Below are positions 19,184 through 29,350 of a stretch of 60,631 nt of DNA, piece by piece (the first letter of the stretch is position 1; each line of letters opens with the position of its first letter). Both the position numbers and the translations under genes were made by a program. The notes below the pieces were generated by a model. It saw only the letters and a list, made by a program, of their open reading frames with translations. It had not been told where the DNA came from and made no database searches. Source of the stretch: Pseudomonadota bacterium (GTDB taxonomy: Bacteria > Pseudomonadota > Alphaproteobacteria > Reyranellales > Reyranellaceae); NCBI GenBank assembly GCA_018240745.1, contig JAFEFF010000185.1, positions 1 to 60,631 of the forward strand, given 5' to 3'.

Positions 19184-19917
19184 CAGCCGTGCTCCTCGAG
19201 CTGGCGCGACAGGATGGTGATGAACTCACCGGCGAACGCCTCGAGTTGCAGCGCGTAGCGCGAAACCTGGCCCGAGAGGATGTTGTAGGCACCGGCCGCC
19301 GGGATCGCCGCCACCAGGCCGATCGCCGTCGCGAACAGCGCTTCTGAGATGCCAGGGGCCACGACCGCCAGTGATGTGTTCTTCGACACCGCGATGTGGC
19401 CGAACGAATTCATGATGCCCCACACCGTGCCGAACAGGCCGACGAAGGTGGCGTTGGCGCCGACCGTGGCGAGGAAGCCCAGCCGCTTCTCGATCGCCTC
19501 CATCTCGCGCTGGATCGTGACGCCCATCACCTGCTCGATCCGCTGGCGCAGCGCCGACCGCGCAGTGGCGGTCGCGGCGAGCCCCTTGGAGACCGAGCGG
19601 CGCCATTCGCGCATGGCGGCAGAGAAGATGCTCGACATGGGATCGTCCGGTTTCGCACCCACCCGGTCATAGAGATCCTCCAGCGACACGCCGGACCAGA
19701 AGGTGTCCTCGAAGGCGACCGCGCTCCGCTTCAGGGCGCGAAGCCGGATCATCTTCTCGAAGATGATCGCCCACGACCAGAACGAGGCGAGCAGAAGGGC
19801 GATCATCACCGCCTTCACGACCCAGTCCGCCTGCATGAACAGGCCATAGACGGACATGTCGATCGGGGGACTGCTGCCGCCGAGGGGGGTACCGGCGACC
19901 TGCGCGTAGGCGTCCAT
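19183..19917 (-). CDS. tolQ: Tol-Pal proton-channel subunit TolQ
   Basis: 244 aa, MotA/TolQ/ExbB family. Three membrane helices lie near residues 30-50, 145-168 (LGFLATVGANATFVGLFGTV) and 185-210 (SEALFATAIGLVAAIPAAGAY). It forms the pentameric channel scaffold around TolR. First gene of the tol block after ybgC, which ends 24 bases upstream. Confidence 0.96.
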
Positions 19918-19941
19918 TGTTGGTTCTCCGAGGTTGAAGCC

Positions 19942-20424
19942 TTATATCCGAATGTGGCGTGACCGGGGCGACTCACTCGCCGTCGAAACCCTTCCAAGAG
20001 CGCTGCGCGCCTGCGACGGCAGGCGCGCGGGCCGGCCGCTCTCAGCCATGCAGGCGACCAGCAGTTCGGCGCGCACCAGCACCACCTCGCCGCGACGCGC
20101 TTCCTGGATCATATCCAGCGAAGCGCCGCGTATTTCTCCACAGGCCGTGACAATGTCGACGGTCTCGTCGAGACGCGCCGGCTTCAGGTAGTCGATGGTG
20201 CAGCGGCGGACGACCCAGTTGATGCCGATCTGGTCGCGCACGGCACTGTGCTCGAGACCGAGCATGCGCAGCAGCTCGGTGCGGCCGCGCTCCAGAAACC
20301 GCAGCCAGTTGGCGTAATAGACGATGCCCTGCGCGTCGGTGTCTTCGTAGTAGATCCTCAACGGCAGGATGTGGCGGCCACCCTCGATGCGGCCGGTCGT
20401 CGGACTCGCAGGGGGCGCCGTCAC
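19942..20424 (-). CDS. ybgC: YbgC-type acyl-CoA thioesterase
   Basis: 160 aa, hot-dog fold. The catalytic Asp is in [16 protein letters not shown] near residue 27; this and [11 protein letters not shown] are diagnostic. It hydrolyses acyl-CoA and is the usual first member of tol-pal operons. The GTG start overlaps the ruvB stop by four bases. The C-terminal 25 residues (Arg/Ser-rich) exceed the common family length and may be loosely structured. Confidence 0.93.
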   Translation of the reverse strand: MTAPPASPTTGRIEGGRHILPLRIYYEDTDAQGIVYYANWLRFLERGRTELLRMLGLEHSAVRDQIGINWVVRRCTIDYLKPARLDETVDIVTACGEIRGASLDMIQEARRGEVVLVRAELLVACMAESGRPARLPSQARSALGRVSTASESPRSRHIRI

Positions 20425-21485
20425 TCTTCGTCCTGCCCGCCCGCCAGCAGGTCGAGTTGCTGCTTCTGCTCCCTGGGCATGGCCTTGCCGAGATGGCGGT
20501 AACCGCCTTCCGACAGCAGGCGGCCGCGCGGCGTGCGCATCAGCAGGCCGAGCTGCATCAGGTAGGGCTCGATCACATCCTCGATCACGTCGCGCTGCTC
20601 GCTGAGCGCAGCCGCGAGGGTCTCCACGCCGACCGGGCCGCCGCCGTAGTTCTCGGCGATGCAGGCGAGATAGCGGCGATCCATCGCATCGAGGCCTCGA
20701 TTGTCGACCTCGAGGCGGGTGAGCGCGGAGTCGGCGGCTTTCGCATCGACGACGGCATGGCCGCCGACGGCAGCGAAATCGCGCACGCGGCGCAGCAGGC
20801 GGTTGGCGACACGCGGCGTGCCGCGCGAGCGCTTGGCGATCTCCGCGCCGCCGTCGGGCGCCATCTGCATCTTCAGCACGCGCGCGGCGCGATGGACGAT
20901 CGTTTCGAGCTCGGCCGGCTCGTAGAACACCATGCGAAGCGGGATGCCGAAGCGCTCGCGCAACGGCCGCGTCATCAGGCCCGAGCGCGTGGTCGCGCCG
21001 ATCAGGGTGAAGGGCGGCAGCTCGATGCGCACCGAGCGCGCCGCCGGGCCTTCGCCGATCATCAGGTCGAGCTGGAAGTCCTCCATCGCCGGATAGAGGA
21101 TCTCCTCGATCGCCGGATTGAGGCGATGAATCTCGTCGATGAACAGCACGTCCCTGGGCTGCAGGTTGGTGAGTTGCGCGGCGAGATCGCCGGCCTTCTG
21201 GATCACCGGGCCCGAGGTCGCGCGAAAGCCCACGCCCATCTCGCGCGCCACGATCTGCGCCAGCGTCGTCTTGCCGAGGCCGGGCGGACCGTGGAACAGC
21301 ACATGGTCGAGCGCCTCGCCGCGCGCGCGGGCGGCGGCGATGAAGATCTTGAGGTTCTCACGGACCTGTTTCTGGCCGATGAAGTCGTCGAGCGTCTGCG
21401 GCCGCAGCGCCAACTCGGCCGCATCCTCCTCGGCGCGCTGGCCGGCGACCAGGCGATCCCCCTCGAGACGATCAGGTGGGCTCAT
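20421..21485 (-). CDS. ruvB: Holliday junction branch-migration helicase RuvB
   Basis: 354 aa. [12 protein letters not shown], Walker [10 protein letters not shown] near residue 68, Walker [10 protein letters not shown] near 118, sensor 1 GATTRSG near 165, and a C-terminal winged-helix DNA-binding domain ([17 protein letters not shown]). It drives branch migration with RuvA. ruvA lies immediately upstream, overlapping by four bases. Full length, no anomalies. Confidence 0.98.
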   Translation of the reverse strand: MSPPDRLEGDRLVAGQRAEEDAAELALRPQTLDDFIGQKQVRENLKIFIAAARARGEALDHVLFHGPPGLGKTTLAQIVAREMGVGFRATSGPVIQKAGDLAAQLTNLQPRDVLFIDEIHRLNPAIEEILYPAMEDFQLDLMIGEGPAARSVRIELPPFTLIGATTRSGLMTRPLRERFGIPLRMVFYEPAELETIVHRAARVLKMQMAPDGGAEIAKRSRGTPRVANRLLRRVRDFAAVGGHAVVDAKAADSALTRLEVDNRGLDAMDRRYLACIAENYGGGPVGVETLAAALSEQRDVIEDVIEPYLMQLGLLMRTPRGRLLSEGGYRHLGKAMPREQKQQLDLLAGGQDEE

Positions 21486-22093
21486 CGTGCCAGCTCCTGC
21501 AGGCCGGCACGGATCACCGCATCGAGCTGCGCGCCCTCACCCAGCCGCTGCGTCACCCGCGCGACCGCGCCGAACGCCTCGACCCGGCGATAGCCGAGAT
21601 TGACCAGCGCCGAGACGGCATCCTCGTTCACCGATCCGGGCGCTGCCGGTGCTGCAGCGGCGGCGCCCCGCGCCGGTGACGGGGCGACGCCGAACGCAGC
21701 GGCCTTGTCCTTCAATTCCGTCGCAAGCCGGGCGGCGAGCTTCGGCCCCACGCCAGCCGGCCGACTGAGGCTGGCCTTGTCGCCGGCGGCGATGGCGCGC
21801 GCGATCTCGTCGGGCGACAGCGTCGAAAGAATGGAAAGCGCCACCCTGGCGCCGACGCCCTGTACCGTCGTCAAGATCCGGAACCAGTCCCGCTCGGCCG
21901 TGTCGAGAAAGCCGTACAGCGCGATCGCATCCTCGCGCACGATGGTCTCGACCAGCACCGTCGCCGGCTGGCCGACCACGAGGTCGCGCAAGGTGCGCGA
22001 CGAGGCCGAGACGAGATAGCCGACGCCGTTCACGTCGATGACGGCGCTGCCTTCGTCGACCGATTCGATCGAGCCTTTGAGCCTGGCGATCAA
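21482..22093 (-). CDS. ruvA: Holliday junction DNA-binding protein RuvA
   Basis: 203 aa. An N-terminal OB fold ([14 protein letters not shown]), two helix-hairpin-helix motifs ([17 protein letters not shown] and [19 protein letters not shown]), an Ala/Pro linker and a C-terminal RuvB-binding domain. The start is TTG at 22093 (LIARLKG), overlapping the ruvC stop as TTGA; no ATG fits the conserved N terminus. Tetramers hold the junction in planar form. Confidence 0.95.
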   Translation of the reverse strand: MIARLKGSIESVDEGSAVIDVNGVGYLVSASSRTLRDLVVGQPATVLVETIVREDAIALYGFLDTAERDWFRILTTVQGVGARVALSILSTLSPDEIARAIAAGDKASLSRPAGVGPKLAARLATELKDKAAAFGVAPSPARGAAAAAPAAPGSVNEDAVSALVNLGYRRVEAFGAVARVTQRLGEGAQLDAVIRAGLQELAR

Positions 22094-22581
22094 AGCGCTG
22101 CCTCCACCCGCTGGGCGGTGGCGCGATGGTGCGCATGGCAGATCGCGACCGCGAGGGCGTCGGCGGCATCGGCCCTCGCCTCGACACCGGGCAGCAGGCG
22201 GCCGACCATCATGGCGATCTGGCGCTTGTCGGCATGGCCTGCGCCGACCACCGACTTCTTCACCAGGTTCGCCGAGTACTCGAACACCGGCAGCCCGGCT
22301 CGCGCCGGCACCAGCAGCACCACGCCGCGCGCCTGGCCGAGCTTGAGGGTCGAGCCGGGATTGACGTTCACGAAGGTCTCTTCCACCGCCGCTTCGATCG
22401 GCTTCTGCTCGGCGACGACAGCGGCAATCCCCTCGAACAGCTCGTGCAACCGGACCGCCAGCGAGCCTTCGATCGAGACCTTGACCACGCCGTGCGCCAC
22501 GTGGCGCAGACGATTTCCCTCGACGTCGATCACGCCCCAGCCGGTCAGGCGCAGACCGGGATCGAGGCCGATCAACCGCAC
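22090..22581 (-). CDS. ruvC: Holliday junction endonuclease RuvC
   Basis: 163 aa with a GTG start at 22581. The catalytic acid residues are visible: Asp in [14 protein letters not shown], Glu in [23 protein letters not shown], and the C-terminal Asp pair in [13 protein letters not shown]. It resolves Holliday junctions left by RuvAB. The start lies three bases before the yebC stop ends, so the four genes yebC-ruvC-ruvA-ruvB are tightly packed. Longer in-frame extension upstream is yebC shadow. Confidence 0.95.
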   Translation of the reverse strand: MRLIGLDPGLRLTGWGVIDVEGNRLRHVAHGVVKVSIEGSLAVRLHELFEGIAAVVAEQKPIEAAVEETFVNVNPGSTLKLGQARGVVLLVPARAGLPVFEYSANLVKKSVVGAGHADKRQIAMMVGRLLPGVEARADAADALAVAICHAHHRATAQRVEAAL

Positions 22582-22583
22582 GG

Positions 22584-23342
22584 TCAGGCCGCAAACTTCG
22601 CCAGAGCGTCGTCCGACAATTCGAAATTGGCGTAGACGTTCTGGACATCGTCGTTGTCGTCGAGCGCCGCGATCAGGTCGACCAGCGTCTGGGCGGTCTC
22701 GCCCTCGACCGGCGTGGTGGTCTTGGGCCGCCACATCAGCTTGGCGGACGAGGGCTGGCCCAGTGACTTCTCGAGCGCCTCGCGCACCGCGTTGAAGCTG
22801 TCCTGGGCGCTGTAGATCTCGTGCGCGCCATCCTCGCCCTCGCCACTCACCACGTCCTCGGCGCCAGCGTCGATCGCCTTCTCCATGACCTCGTCGGCGG
22901 AGCCGACCGTGAGCGGGTAGCGGAACTCGCCCATGCGATCGAACATGAAGGAGACCGAGTTGGTCTCACCGAGATTGCCGCCATGCTTGGCGAAGATCGA
23001 GCGCACCTCCCCGGCGGTGCGATTGCGGTTGTTGGTCAGCGCCTCGACGATCACCGCGACGCCACCCGGGCCGTAGCCCTCGTAGCGCACCTCGTCGTAG
23101 TTGGCGTCGGCCTCGCCACCCGAGCCGCGCTTGATCGCCCGATCGATCGTATCGCGCGTCATATTGTTGTCGCGCGCCGCGATCACCGCCGCTCGAAGGC
23201 GGGGGTTGGAATTCGGGTCGGGCGAGCCGAGCCGCGCCGCCGTGGTGATTTCGCGGATCAACTTGGTGAAGACCTTCGCCTTGGCCGCGTCCTGCCGGCC
23301 CTTGCGATGCATGATGTTCTTGAACTGGGAATGGCCAGCCAT
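22584..23342 (-). CDS. yebC: YebC/PmpR family protein (TACO1-like)
   Basis: 252 aa. [20 protein letters not shown] is the invariant family N terminus and fixes the start at 23342. [17 protein letters not shown] and [20 protein letters not shown] are the further signatures. Family members act as transcriptional regulators or help ribosomes through proline-rich stretches. It heads the ruv-tol-pal operon and is preceded by two strong terminators, so transcription is probably initiated just upstream, around 23350-23440. Confidence 0.95.
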   Translation of the reverse strand: MAGHSQFKNIMHRKGRQDAAKAKVFTKLIREITTAARLGSPDPNSNPRLRAAVIAARDNNMTRDTIDRAIKRGSGGEADANYDEVRYEGYGPGGVAVIVEALTNNRNRTAGEVRSIFAKHGGNLGETNSVSFMFDRMGEFRYPLTVGSADEVMEKAIDAGAEDVVSGEGEDGAHEIYSAQDSFNAVREALEKSLGQPSSAKLMWRPKTTTPVEGETAQTLVDLIAALDDNDDVQNVYANFELSDDALAKFAA

Positions 23343-23438
23343 CGCCCTGACAACCAGATTGAGTGAAGTGTTCGGCCGCCTATACCACTTCTCGTGGCTC
23401 TTGGGAGTGTCAGAGACCGCTGCGGCGGTGGGCGGCAC

Positions 23439-23466
23439 AAAAAAAGGCGGGGGCCGAAGCCCCCGC
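23439..23466 (-). terminator. intrinsic terminator 2 of a tandem pair
   Basis: Read on the minus strand, GCGGGGGC pairs with GCCCCCGC around TTCG and is followed by CC and seven T residues. This is a textbook rho-independent terminator closing the transcript that comes from the ymdB/fau side, isolating it from yebC. Confidence 0.85.
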
Positions 23467-23467
23467 T

Positions 23468-23495
23468 AAAAAACGTCGGAACCTAGATTCCGACG
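23468..23495 (-). terminator. intrinsic terminator 1 of a tandem pair
   Basis: Read on the minus strand, CGTCGGAA pairs with TTCCGACG around a six-base loop and is followed by six T residues. It lies directly ahead of the second terminator, so readthrough into yebC is doubly blocked. Confidence 0.85.
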
Positions 23496-23742
23496 CCCCC
23501 TCTAACCTGAAGACAGTTCGCCGATGGGCGAAAAACCGTTTAACATCAAAAGGATGCCGGTTTTTCCCCAAGCCGTCAATCACCGTCTTCAGTACACCGG
23601 TAATAGGTACAGACGGGGCCTGTGAACTACAAGATGCTGAAATTCGGCCGGCAGGCGAAAAGCCCTCTCCGGGCGCTTCCCGGACTTCCCGCATCCCTTG
23701 CCACGCTCGCGGGAAACATAAAGCGGCGCCAAATTGACATCG
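23496..23742. other. gene-free, lower-GC stretch ahead of tandem terminators
   Basis: Between the phosphoesterase stop and the terminators there are about 250 bases of visibly lower GC content without a convincing reading frame. One frame on the minus strand (start near 23694) runs through both terminator hairpins and is not credible. The stretch could be a long 3' UTR or a small RNA gene ending in the tandem terminators; I recognise no known RNA family. Confidence 0.5.
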
Positions 23743-24549
23743 TCAAGAAGCAGGCGGAAGACGCCCGCCGACGCGGATCGGGCGGACCGCCTTGGCGAGG
23801 CCGGTCTTGTCGTCGGTCTCGAACAGCGCCGCGCACAGGGTGCCCTCGCCCTCGGCCGGCGTGAGTCGATCGCCCGGCATCTTCTTGATGAAGCGCAGCA
23901 CCGCCCCCTCCTTCTTCATGCCGATCACCGAATCGTAGTCGCCGCACATGCCGACATCGGTCTGATATGCGGTGCCGCCGGGCAGCACCCAACAGTCGGC
24001 CGTCGGGATGTGGCTGTGCGTGCCCAGCACCGCCGAGACACGGCCGTCGCAGTGATGCCCCATCGACTGCTTTTCGCTCGTCGCCTCGCCGTGCACGTCG
24101 ACCAGGATGGTGTGAGCCGAGCGACCGAGCGTGTACTTGGCGATCTCGAGGTCGACGGCGCGGAACGGATCGTCGAGCGGCTCCATGAACAGCCGGCACA
24201 TCACGTTCATCACCACGATCTTCTGGCCGCGCCGCGTCTCGAACAGGTTGGCGCCCCAGCCCGGCGTGCCGGGCGGAAAGTTGAGCGGCCGCAGCAGGCG
24301 CTTGTCCTGGGCGATGTAGGAGACGATGTCGCGCTGGTCCCAGATATGGTTGCCGGTGGTGATGCAGTCGACGCCCGCATTGTGCAGCTCGGCGCAGATC
24401 TTGGCGGTGATGCCGAACCCGGCGGCGGCGTTCTCGCCATTGACGACGACGAAATCGAGGCCGAGCTGCTCGCGCAATTTCGGGACGTTCCTGATCACGG
24501 CCTCGCGGCCGGACCGTCCAACGATGTCGCCGCAGAACAGAACCTTCAT
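23743..24549 (-). CDS. YmdB-like metallophosphoesterase (TIGR00282 family)
   Basis: 268 aa. Metal ligands are visible in FCGDIVGRSGR near residue 6, NGENAAAGFGI near 38, TTGNHIWDQ near 65 and GTHSHIPTAD near 175. Relatives hydrolyse 2',3'-cyclic AMP or other phosphodiesters; the substrate here is not certain. It begins three bases after the 5-formyl-THF cyclo-ligase stop, so the two are co-transcribed, and the unit ends at the tandem terminators near 23.45 kb. Confidence 0.9.
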   Translation of the reverse strand: MKVLFCGDIVGRSGREAVIRNVPKLREQLGLDFVVVNGENAAAGFGITAKICAELHNAGVDCITTGNHIWDQRDIVSYIAQDKRLLRPLNFPPGTPGWGANLFETRRGQKIVVMNVMCRLFMEPLDDPFRAVDLEIAKYTLGRSAHTILVDVHGEATSEKQSMGHHCDGRVSAVLGTHSHIPTADCWVLPGGTAYQTDVGMCGDYDSVIGMKKEGAVLRFIKKMPGDRLTPAEGEGTLCAALFETDDKTGLAKAVRPIRVGGRLPPAS

Positions 24550-24552
24550 GAA

Positions 24553-25128
24553 TCAGACAAAGGCGCAAGCGCGCTTGTCGGTCAACAACCAATCGAGCCT
24601 TTGATCGCCCGGACCATGCGGAACTTCGGGCACGAGCTGCTCGTCGAATGCCACTCCGATCGCGATGATCGGCTTCCTGGCGCGCAGCGCCTCGATCGTG
24701 CGATCGTAGAAGCCGCCGCCATAGCCCAGCCGCCACCCCTCCTCGTCGACCGCCAGTAGCGGCACGATCAGCGCCTCCGGCTCGATCACCTCGCGCCTCG
24801 GCGAAGGATGCAGCGTGCCGAACACGCCGGCTTCGAGGGGATCGCCGGGCCGCCAGGCGCGGAACACCAGCGGCTGCTTCCTGGCGACCACGACCGGCAG
24901 GCAGAGCTGGCAGCCCTGGTTGGCGAGCTCCATCATCAGCGGTCGGATGTCGAGCTCCTCGGCCATGGGCCAGAAGCCGGACACCACGGCCGGGGTCTCG
25001 ACCGGCTGCTCGTAGCGCCACCTCTCGACCAGCCCCGCCGCCGCCGCCCGACGCTCCTCCTCGGAGAGGCCGCCGCGCCAGGCCAGCATGGTGCCGCGCA
25101 GGATGCGCTTGTCGTCGTTCAGGTTCAT
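24553..25128 (-). CDS. 5-formyltetrahydrofolate cyclo-ligase
   Basis: 191 aa. GGFYDRTIEALRARKP near residue 135 is the family ATP/folate signature, with EALIVPLLAVDEEGWRLGYG ahead of it. The enzyme recycles 5-formyl-THF to 5,10-methenyl-THF. ATG at 25128 (MNLNDDKR) was chosen; an upstream GTG at 25158 would overlap the predicted 6S RNA. In many Proteobacteria the homologue (fau/ygfA) lies immediately downstream of ssrS, which matches here. Confidence 0.92.
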   Translation of the reverse strand: MNLNDDKRILRGTMLAWRGGLSEEERRAAAAGLVERWRYEQPVETPAVVSGFWPMAEELDIRPLMMELANQGCQLCLPVVVARKQPLVFRAWRPGDPLEAGVFGTLHPSPRREVIEPEALIVPLLAVDEEGWRLGYGGGFYDRTIEALRARKPIIAIGVAFDEQLVPEVPHGPGDQRLDWLLTDKRACAFV

Positions 25129-25154
25129 CGGCTCCCGGGGAAAGTGGGGCGGCT

Positions 25155-25278
25155 CCACGATGGGCCGTGGTTCGTAGAACCTCCAAGGCCTGCTAAGCAG
25201 GTGGGCGCCGTGTGACCAAGACCACAGTCAAGGCCAGGAACAGCTCCCTGGAGTTCCTTATTGGCCCCGGGGTTTTAA
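25155..25278 (-). ncRNA. ssrS: probable 6S RNA
   Basis: The stretch lies between zapA and the folate cyclo-ligase gene, the classic ssrS location. On the minus strand an outer stem GGGCC/GGCCC and a closing stem AGGAACTCC/GGAGGTTCT (8 of 9 pairs) enclose an apical part with internal hairpins, as expected for an RNA mimicking an open promoter. The ends are approximate. The RNA would sequester sigma-70 RNA polymerase in stationary phase. A covariance-model search would be decisive. Confidence 0.6.
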
Positions 25279-25353
25279 GCGAACCTCGCACCGCGCAGAA
25301 ATCCGCCCCGTCGTCAATGTAGGCAGTCGCCAAGGCCTCGGCAATGCATGCAA

Positions 25354-25480
25354 TTTCCTCCCTGCGCGCAGCGCGGGGAGGTGGCCGCGCAGCGGCCGGA
25401 GGGGTCATGGGCCACGGACGGGGCCTCTGACCCCCCCCGCGAAGACGCGGGCACCTCCCCGCGCTACGCGCAGGGAGGAA
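25354..25480. repeat. 127-bp inverted repeat between zapA and 6S RNA
   Basis: Outer arms of nearly 30 bases (TTCCTCCCTGCGCGCAGCGC.. and its complement near 25452-25480) differ at a few positions. Inside, GGGGTCA and TGACCCC form a second inverted repeat. It lies in the zapA-ssrS gap with no coding frame, and resembles the intergenic hairpin elements common in alphaproteobacterial chromosomes. Confidence 0.7.
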
Positions 25481-25485
25481 TATGA

Positions 25486-25824
25486 TTACGCTGCGCCCGA
25501 CACCTTCTTCGACAGCTTGTCGACCCGCGAGGTGATCAGTTCCTCGAAGGCAGTCGCCAGGGTATCGGCGCTGTCGGCTGCCGAGGCGCGGGCCGTCTCG
25601 GCCTGGCGTGCGAGGCCGCGCGCCTCGCGGCTCTCGTCGGCCAACAGAAGAGCGGCGAACACCAGAAGCTTCACTTCCGCAGTGCCGGGCGGAAGCTGGC
25701 GGCGCAGTTCGTTCACCTTCTCATCGACGTAGGAGGCGAGTTCCTGGACCCGCGGTTCCTCGCCTTCGCCACAGGCGAGCTCATAGGTTCGGTTGGCGAT
25801 GTTGATCGACACCTGCTGCGCCAT
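25486..25824 (-). CDS. zapA: cell division protein ZapA
   Basis: 112 aa. The N-terminal ZapA domain (QVSINIANRTYELACGEGEE, then VQELASYVDEKVNELRR) is followed by a long helix that forms the antiparallel coiled coil. ZapA cross-links FtsZ protofilaments at the division ring. It sits between a DUF4164-type coiled-coil gene and ssrS, as in many alphaproteobacteria. An A-rich stretch and AAGGAG-like site precede the start. Confidence 0.92.
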   Translation of the reverse strand: MAQQVSINIANRTYELACGEGEEPRVQELASYVDEKVNELRRQLPPGTAEVKLLVFAALLLADESREARGLARQAETARASAADSADTLATAFEELITSRVDKLSKKVSGAA

Positions 25825-25888
25825 GGGCGCTACTCCTTTTACTTATTGCGCCGGATTTTTCCGGCGTTCGAGGGGGACTTGAAGACTA

Positions 25889-26128
25889 CTACTGCTGATC
25901 TGCGGCGAGAAGCGAGCGGATATATTCCATCGCCCGCTCCAGCCGACCTTCGACGTCGCTCGCGACTTTCTTCAGCTCCTCGTGCTGCTGTTCCAGTCGC
26001 GCGAGTCGCGCGGCAATCTCGTCGCCGCGCGCCCGCTCGTTGCGCAGGCGCTCGTCTATCATCGATTCGAGCTGGCTGAGCGCGACCTCCACGCGCCGCA
26101 ACTGCCCGCCCGCCTGCGTCTGCTCCAT
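25889..26128 (-). CDS. DUF4164-type small coiled-coil protein
   Basis: 79 aa, almost entirely a predicted coiled coil (VALSQLESMIDERLRNERAR and EIAARLARLEQQHEELKKV). The gene position directly upstream of zapA and divergent from tkt matches DUF4164 proteins of alphaproteobacteria, whose function is unknown; a division-linked role is inferred from the neighbour. The long open frame extending further on this strand over tkt is a shadow. Confidence 0.75.
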   Translation of the reverse strand: MEQTQAGGQLRRVEVALSQLESMIDERLRNERARGDEIAARLARLEQQHEELKKVASDVEGRLERAMEYIRSLLAADQQ

Positions 26129-26296
26129 CCGCAAAAGATAAGTGCAGCGTACGGAAGCGGTCAACATTTCGCGCCTGTGGAGCATTCCAGCCCTCAACAT
26201 CTTGGCATTGACGCGCCACACCCCCGCCGCCATGTTCCGGCCACCTCGAAAACCACCCTGAAAACCACCCCGAAAACCCACGTCCCGGCGCACAAA

Positions 26297-28285
26297 ATGA
26301 CCCAACAATCCGTTGCTCCCCGCGACCTGGCGAACGCCATCAGGGCTCTCTCCATGGACGCAGTGCAGCAGGCGGATTCGGGCCATCCCGGCATGCCGAT
26401 GGGCATGGCCGACGTGGCGACGGTGCTGTTCTCGAAGTTCCTGAAGTTCGATCCGAGCGATCCGCACTGGCCCGACCGCGACCGCTTCATCCTGTCGGCC
26501 GGCCACGGCTCGATGCTGCTTTATTCCCTGCTCTATCTTACCGGCTACGCCGACATGACGCTGGATGAGATCAAGCACTTCCGCCAGCTCGGCAGCCGCA
26601 CTGCCGGCCATCCCGAGTACGGCCATGCCAGCGGCATCGAAACCACCACCGGCCCGCTCGGCCAGGGCATCGCCGATTCGGTGGGGTTCGCGCTGGCCGA
26701 GCGGCACCTGCGTGCCCGCTTCGGCGCCGACATCGTCGATCACTACACCTATTGCATCGCCGGCGACGGCTGCCTGATGGAAGGCATCGGCCAGGAGGCG
26801 GTCACGCTCGCCGGCCATCTCGGCCTCGGCAGGCTGGTCGTGCTGTTCGACAACAACGGCATCTCGATCGACGGCCCGACCTCGCTCTCCACCTCGGAGG
26901 ACCACAAGAAGCGCTTCCTGGCGGCCGGCTGGCACGTGCAGGAGGTCGACGGCCTCGACCAGGAAGCGGTTACCCGCGCGATCCGCAGGGCACGCAACGT
27001 TGCCGACAAGCCATCGATGATCTCCTGCAAGACCATCATCGGCTACGGCGCGCCGACCAAGGAAGGCACCGCGGCGACGCACGGTTCGGCGCTCGGCAAG
27101 GAAGAGGTCGCGGGCGCCCGGCAGAAGCTCGGCTGGACGGCGCCGCCGTTCGAGATCCCGGAGCCGATCTTCACCGCGTGGCGCAAGATCGGCGCCAGGG
27201 GCAAGTCGCAGCGCCGCAAGTGGATCAAGCGCCACGCCGAGATGGCCGAGGGCGACCGCGCGGAGTTCGACCGCGGCCAGAAGGGCGGCATCCCCGCCGC
27301 TGTCGACGAGGCGATCCGCGGCTTCAAGCGGAAGATGGAGAGCGAGAAGCCCGCGTGGGCGACCCGCAAGTCGAGCCAGGAAGTGCTCGAGGTCATCAAC
27401 CCCGTGTTGCCCGAGACGCTGGGCGGCTCGGCCGATCTGACCGGCTCGAACAACACCAAGACCACCGGCCTCGACATCCAGACCGTCGCCGATCCGGCCG
27501 GCCGCTACGTCCACTACGGCATCCGCGAGCATGCGATGTCGGCGGCGATGAACGGCCTCGCCCTGCACGGCGGCGTCATCCCCTACGGCGGCACCTTCCT
27601 GGTGTTCACCGACTATGCCCGCGGCGCGATCCGCCTGTCGGCCCTGATGGGCATCCGCGTGATCTACGTGATGACGCACGATTCGATCGGCCTGGGCGAG
27701 GACGGCCCGACCCATCAGCCGGTCGAGCACCTCCCTGCCCTGCGCGCCATCCCCAACATGCACGTGCTGCGCCCGGCCGATGCGATCGAGACGGCCGAGT
27801 GCTGGCAGATCGCGCTCGAGACCCGCACCGGGCCGACCATCCTGGCGCTCAGCCGCCAGAACCTGCCGACCATCCGCCACGCCGGCGACAGCAACCTGTG
27901 CGCCCGCGGCGCCTATATCCTGGCCGGCGAGCCCGCCGACCCGATCCGCCTGATCGCCTCCGGCTCCGAGGTCCAGCTCGCGCTGGGCGCGCGCGATCTC
28001 CTGGCGAAAGACGGGTTGAAGGCCGCAGTCGTGTCGATGCCGTCGTGGGAGCTGTTCGGCCACCAGAGCGACAGCTATCGCAACGAGGTCATGGGCGGCG
28101 ACGGCACGGTTCGTGTAGCCTGCGAGGCGGCCAGCGGCTTCGGCTGGGAGCGCTGGCTCGGCACCAAGGGTGCGTTCGTCGGGATGAGCGGCTTCGGCGC
28201 TTCGGCGAAGGCAGCCGACTTGTACAAGCACTTTGGCATCACGGCCGAGGCGATCGCCTCGGCGGCGCGCCGGCTGGCCCAGTAA
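26297..28285 (+). CDS. tkt: transketolase
   Basis: 662 aa. [13 protein letters not shown] near residue 32, the TPP-binding [13 protein letters not shown] near 155, and in the pyrimidine domain the conserved [18 protein letters not shown]. The enzyme moves two-carbon units in the pentose phosphate pathway or Calvin cycle. ATG at 26297 gives normal length; upstream in-frame codons overlap the divergent coiled-coil gene. It is followed 25 bases later by gap, a usual alphaproteobacterial pair. Confidence 0.97.
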   Translation: MTQQSVAPRDLANAIRALSMDAVQQADSGHPGMPMGMADVATVLFSKFLKFDPSDPHWPDRDRFILSAGHGSMLLYSLLYLTGYADMTLDEIKHFRQLGSRTAGHPEYGHASGIETTTGPLGQGIADSVGFALAERHLRARFGADIVDHYTYCIAGDGCLMEGIGQEAVTLAGHLGLGRLVVLFDNNGISIDGPTSLSTSEDHKKRFLAAGWHVQEVDGLDQEAVTRAIRRARNVADKPSMISCKTIIGYGAPTKEGTAATHGSALGKEEVAGARQKLGWTAPPFEIPEPIFTAWRKIGARGKSQRRKWIKRHAEMAEGDRAEFDRGQKGGIPAAVDEAIRGFKRKMESEKPAWATRKSSQEVLEVINPVLPETLGGSADLTGSNNTKTTGLDIQTVADPAGRYVHYGIREHAMSAAMNGLALHGGVIPYGGTFLVFTDYARGAIRLSALMGIRVIYVMTHDSIGLGEDGPTHQPVEHLPALRAIPNMHVLRPADAIETAECWQIALETRTGPTILALSRQNLPTIRHAGDSNLCARGAYILAGEPADPIRLIASGSEVQLALGARDLLAKDGLKAAVVSMPSWELFGHQSDSYRNEVMGGDGTVRVACEAASGFGWERWLGTKGAFVGMSGFGASAKAADLYKHFGITAEAIASAARRLAQ

Positions 28286-28310
28286 CGGGCGGATTGACGG
28301 AGGAGAACAA

Positions 28311-29318
28311 ATGGCTGTTCGGGTTGCAATCAACGGCTTCGGGCGCATCGGCCGCAACGTGCTGCGCGCCATCCTGGAGTCGGGCCGCAAGGACATCGAG
28401 GTGGTCGCGATCAACGATCTCGGCCCGGTCGAGACCAACGCGCACCTGCTGCGCTTCGACAGCGTGCACGGCCGCTTCCCGCACGAGGTCAAGGTCGACG
28501 GCGACACGATCGACGTCGGCCGCGGCAAGATGAAGGTGACCGCCGAGCGCGATCCCTCCAAGCTGCCGCACAAGGCGCTGGGCGTCGAGATCGCGCTCGA
28601 GTGCACCGGCATCTTCACCAGCAAGGACAAGGCCTCGGCGCACGTCGCCGCCGGCGCCAAGCGCGTGCTGGTCTCGGCCCCCGCCGACCATGCCGACCTC
28701 ACGGTCGTCTACGGCGTGAACCACGACAAGCTCACCAGGGATCACGTCGTCGTCTCCAACGCCTCGTGCACGACCAATTGCCTGGCGCCGGTCGCCAAGG
28801 TGCTGAACGACGCGGTCGGCATCGAGAAGGGCTTCATGACGACCATCCACGCCTATACCGGCGACCAGCCGACGCTCGACACCATGCACAAGGATCTCTA
28901 CCGCGGCCGCGCCGCGGCGATGTCGATGATCCCGACCTCGACCGGCGCGGCCAAGGCGGTCGGCCTGGTGCTGCCGGAGCTGAACGGCAAGCTCGACGGC
29001 GTGGCGATCCGCGTGCCGACGCCGAACGTCTCGGTGGTCGACTTCAAGTTCGTCGCCAGGAAGAAGACCGACAAGGACGAGATCAACAAGGCGGTGAAGC
29101 TCGCCGCCGCCAACCAGCTCAAGGGCATCCTCGGCTGGACCGACCAGCCGAACGTGTCGATCGACTTCAACCACGACAGCCACTCGTCGACCTTCCACAT
29201 GGATCAGACCAAGGTCATGGACGGCACGCTGGTGCGCGTCATGAGCTGGTACGACAACGAGTGGGGCTTCTCCAACCGCATGGCCGACACGGCGGTGGCG
29301 ATGGGCAAGCTCGGCTGA
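28311..29318 (+). CDS. gap: glyceraldehyde-3-phosphate dehydrogenase
   Basis: 335 aa. NAD-binding [15 protein letters not shown] at the N terminus, catalytic Cys in [12 protein letters not shown] near residue 150, His in TIHAYTGDQ and the C-terminal [15 protein letters not shown] near residue 35 (AINDLG) indicates NAD preference. Start at 28311 has a strong GGAGGAGA site. A hairpin terminator follows at 29351. pgk, commonly next, is absent here. Confidence 0.97.
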   Translation: MAVRVAINGFGRIGRNVLRAILESGRKDIEVVAINDLGPVETNAHLLRFDSVHGRFPHEVKVDGDTIDVGRGKMKVTAERDPSKLPHKALGVEIALECTGIFTSKDKASAHVAAGAKRVLVSAPADHADLTVVYGVNHDKLTRDHVVVSNASCTTNCLAPVAKVLNDAVGIEKGFMTTIHAYTGDQPTLDTMHKDLYRGRAAAMSMIPTSTGAAKAVGLVLPELNGKLDGVAIRVPTPNVSVVDFKFVARKKTDKDEINKAVKLAAANQLKGILGWTDQPNVSIDFNHDSHSSTFHMDQTKVMDGTLVRVMSWYDNEWGFSNRMADTAVAMGKLG

Positions 29319-29350
29319 GCGCACATACGCACATGAAAGAGGCGTGACCG

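Noticed and set aside
23410..23694. A 94-codon minus-strand ORF
   Set aside because: It runs through two strong terminators and has no ribosome site or recognisable domain.
25889..28702. A 937-codon minus-strand frame covering tkt and part of gap
   Set aside because: Only its last 79 codons (the DUF4164-type protein) are supported. The rest mirrors tkt, which has full-length catalytic motifs.
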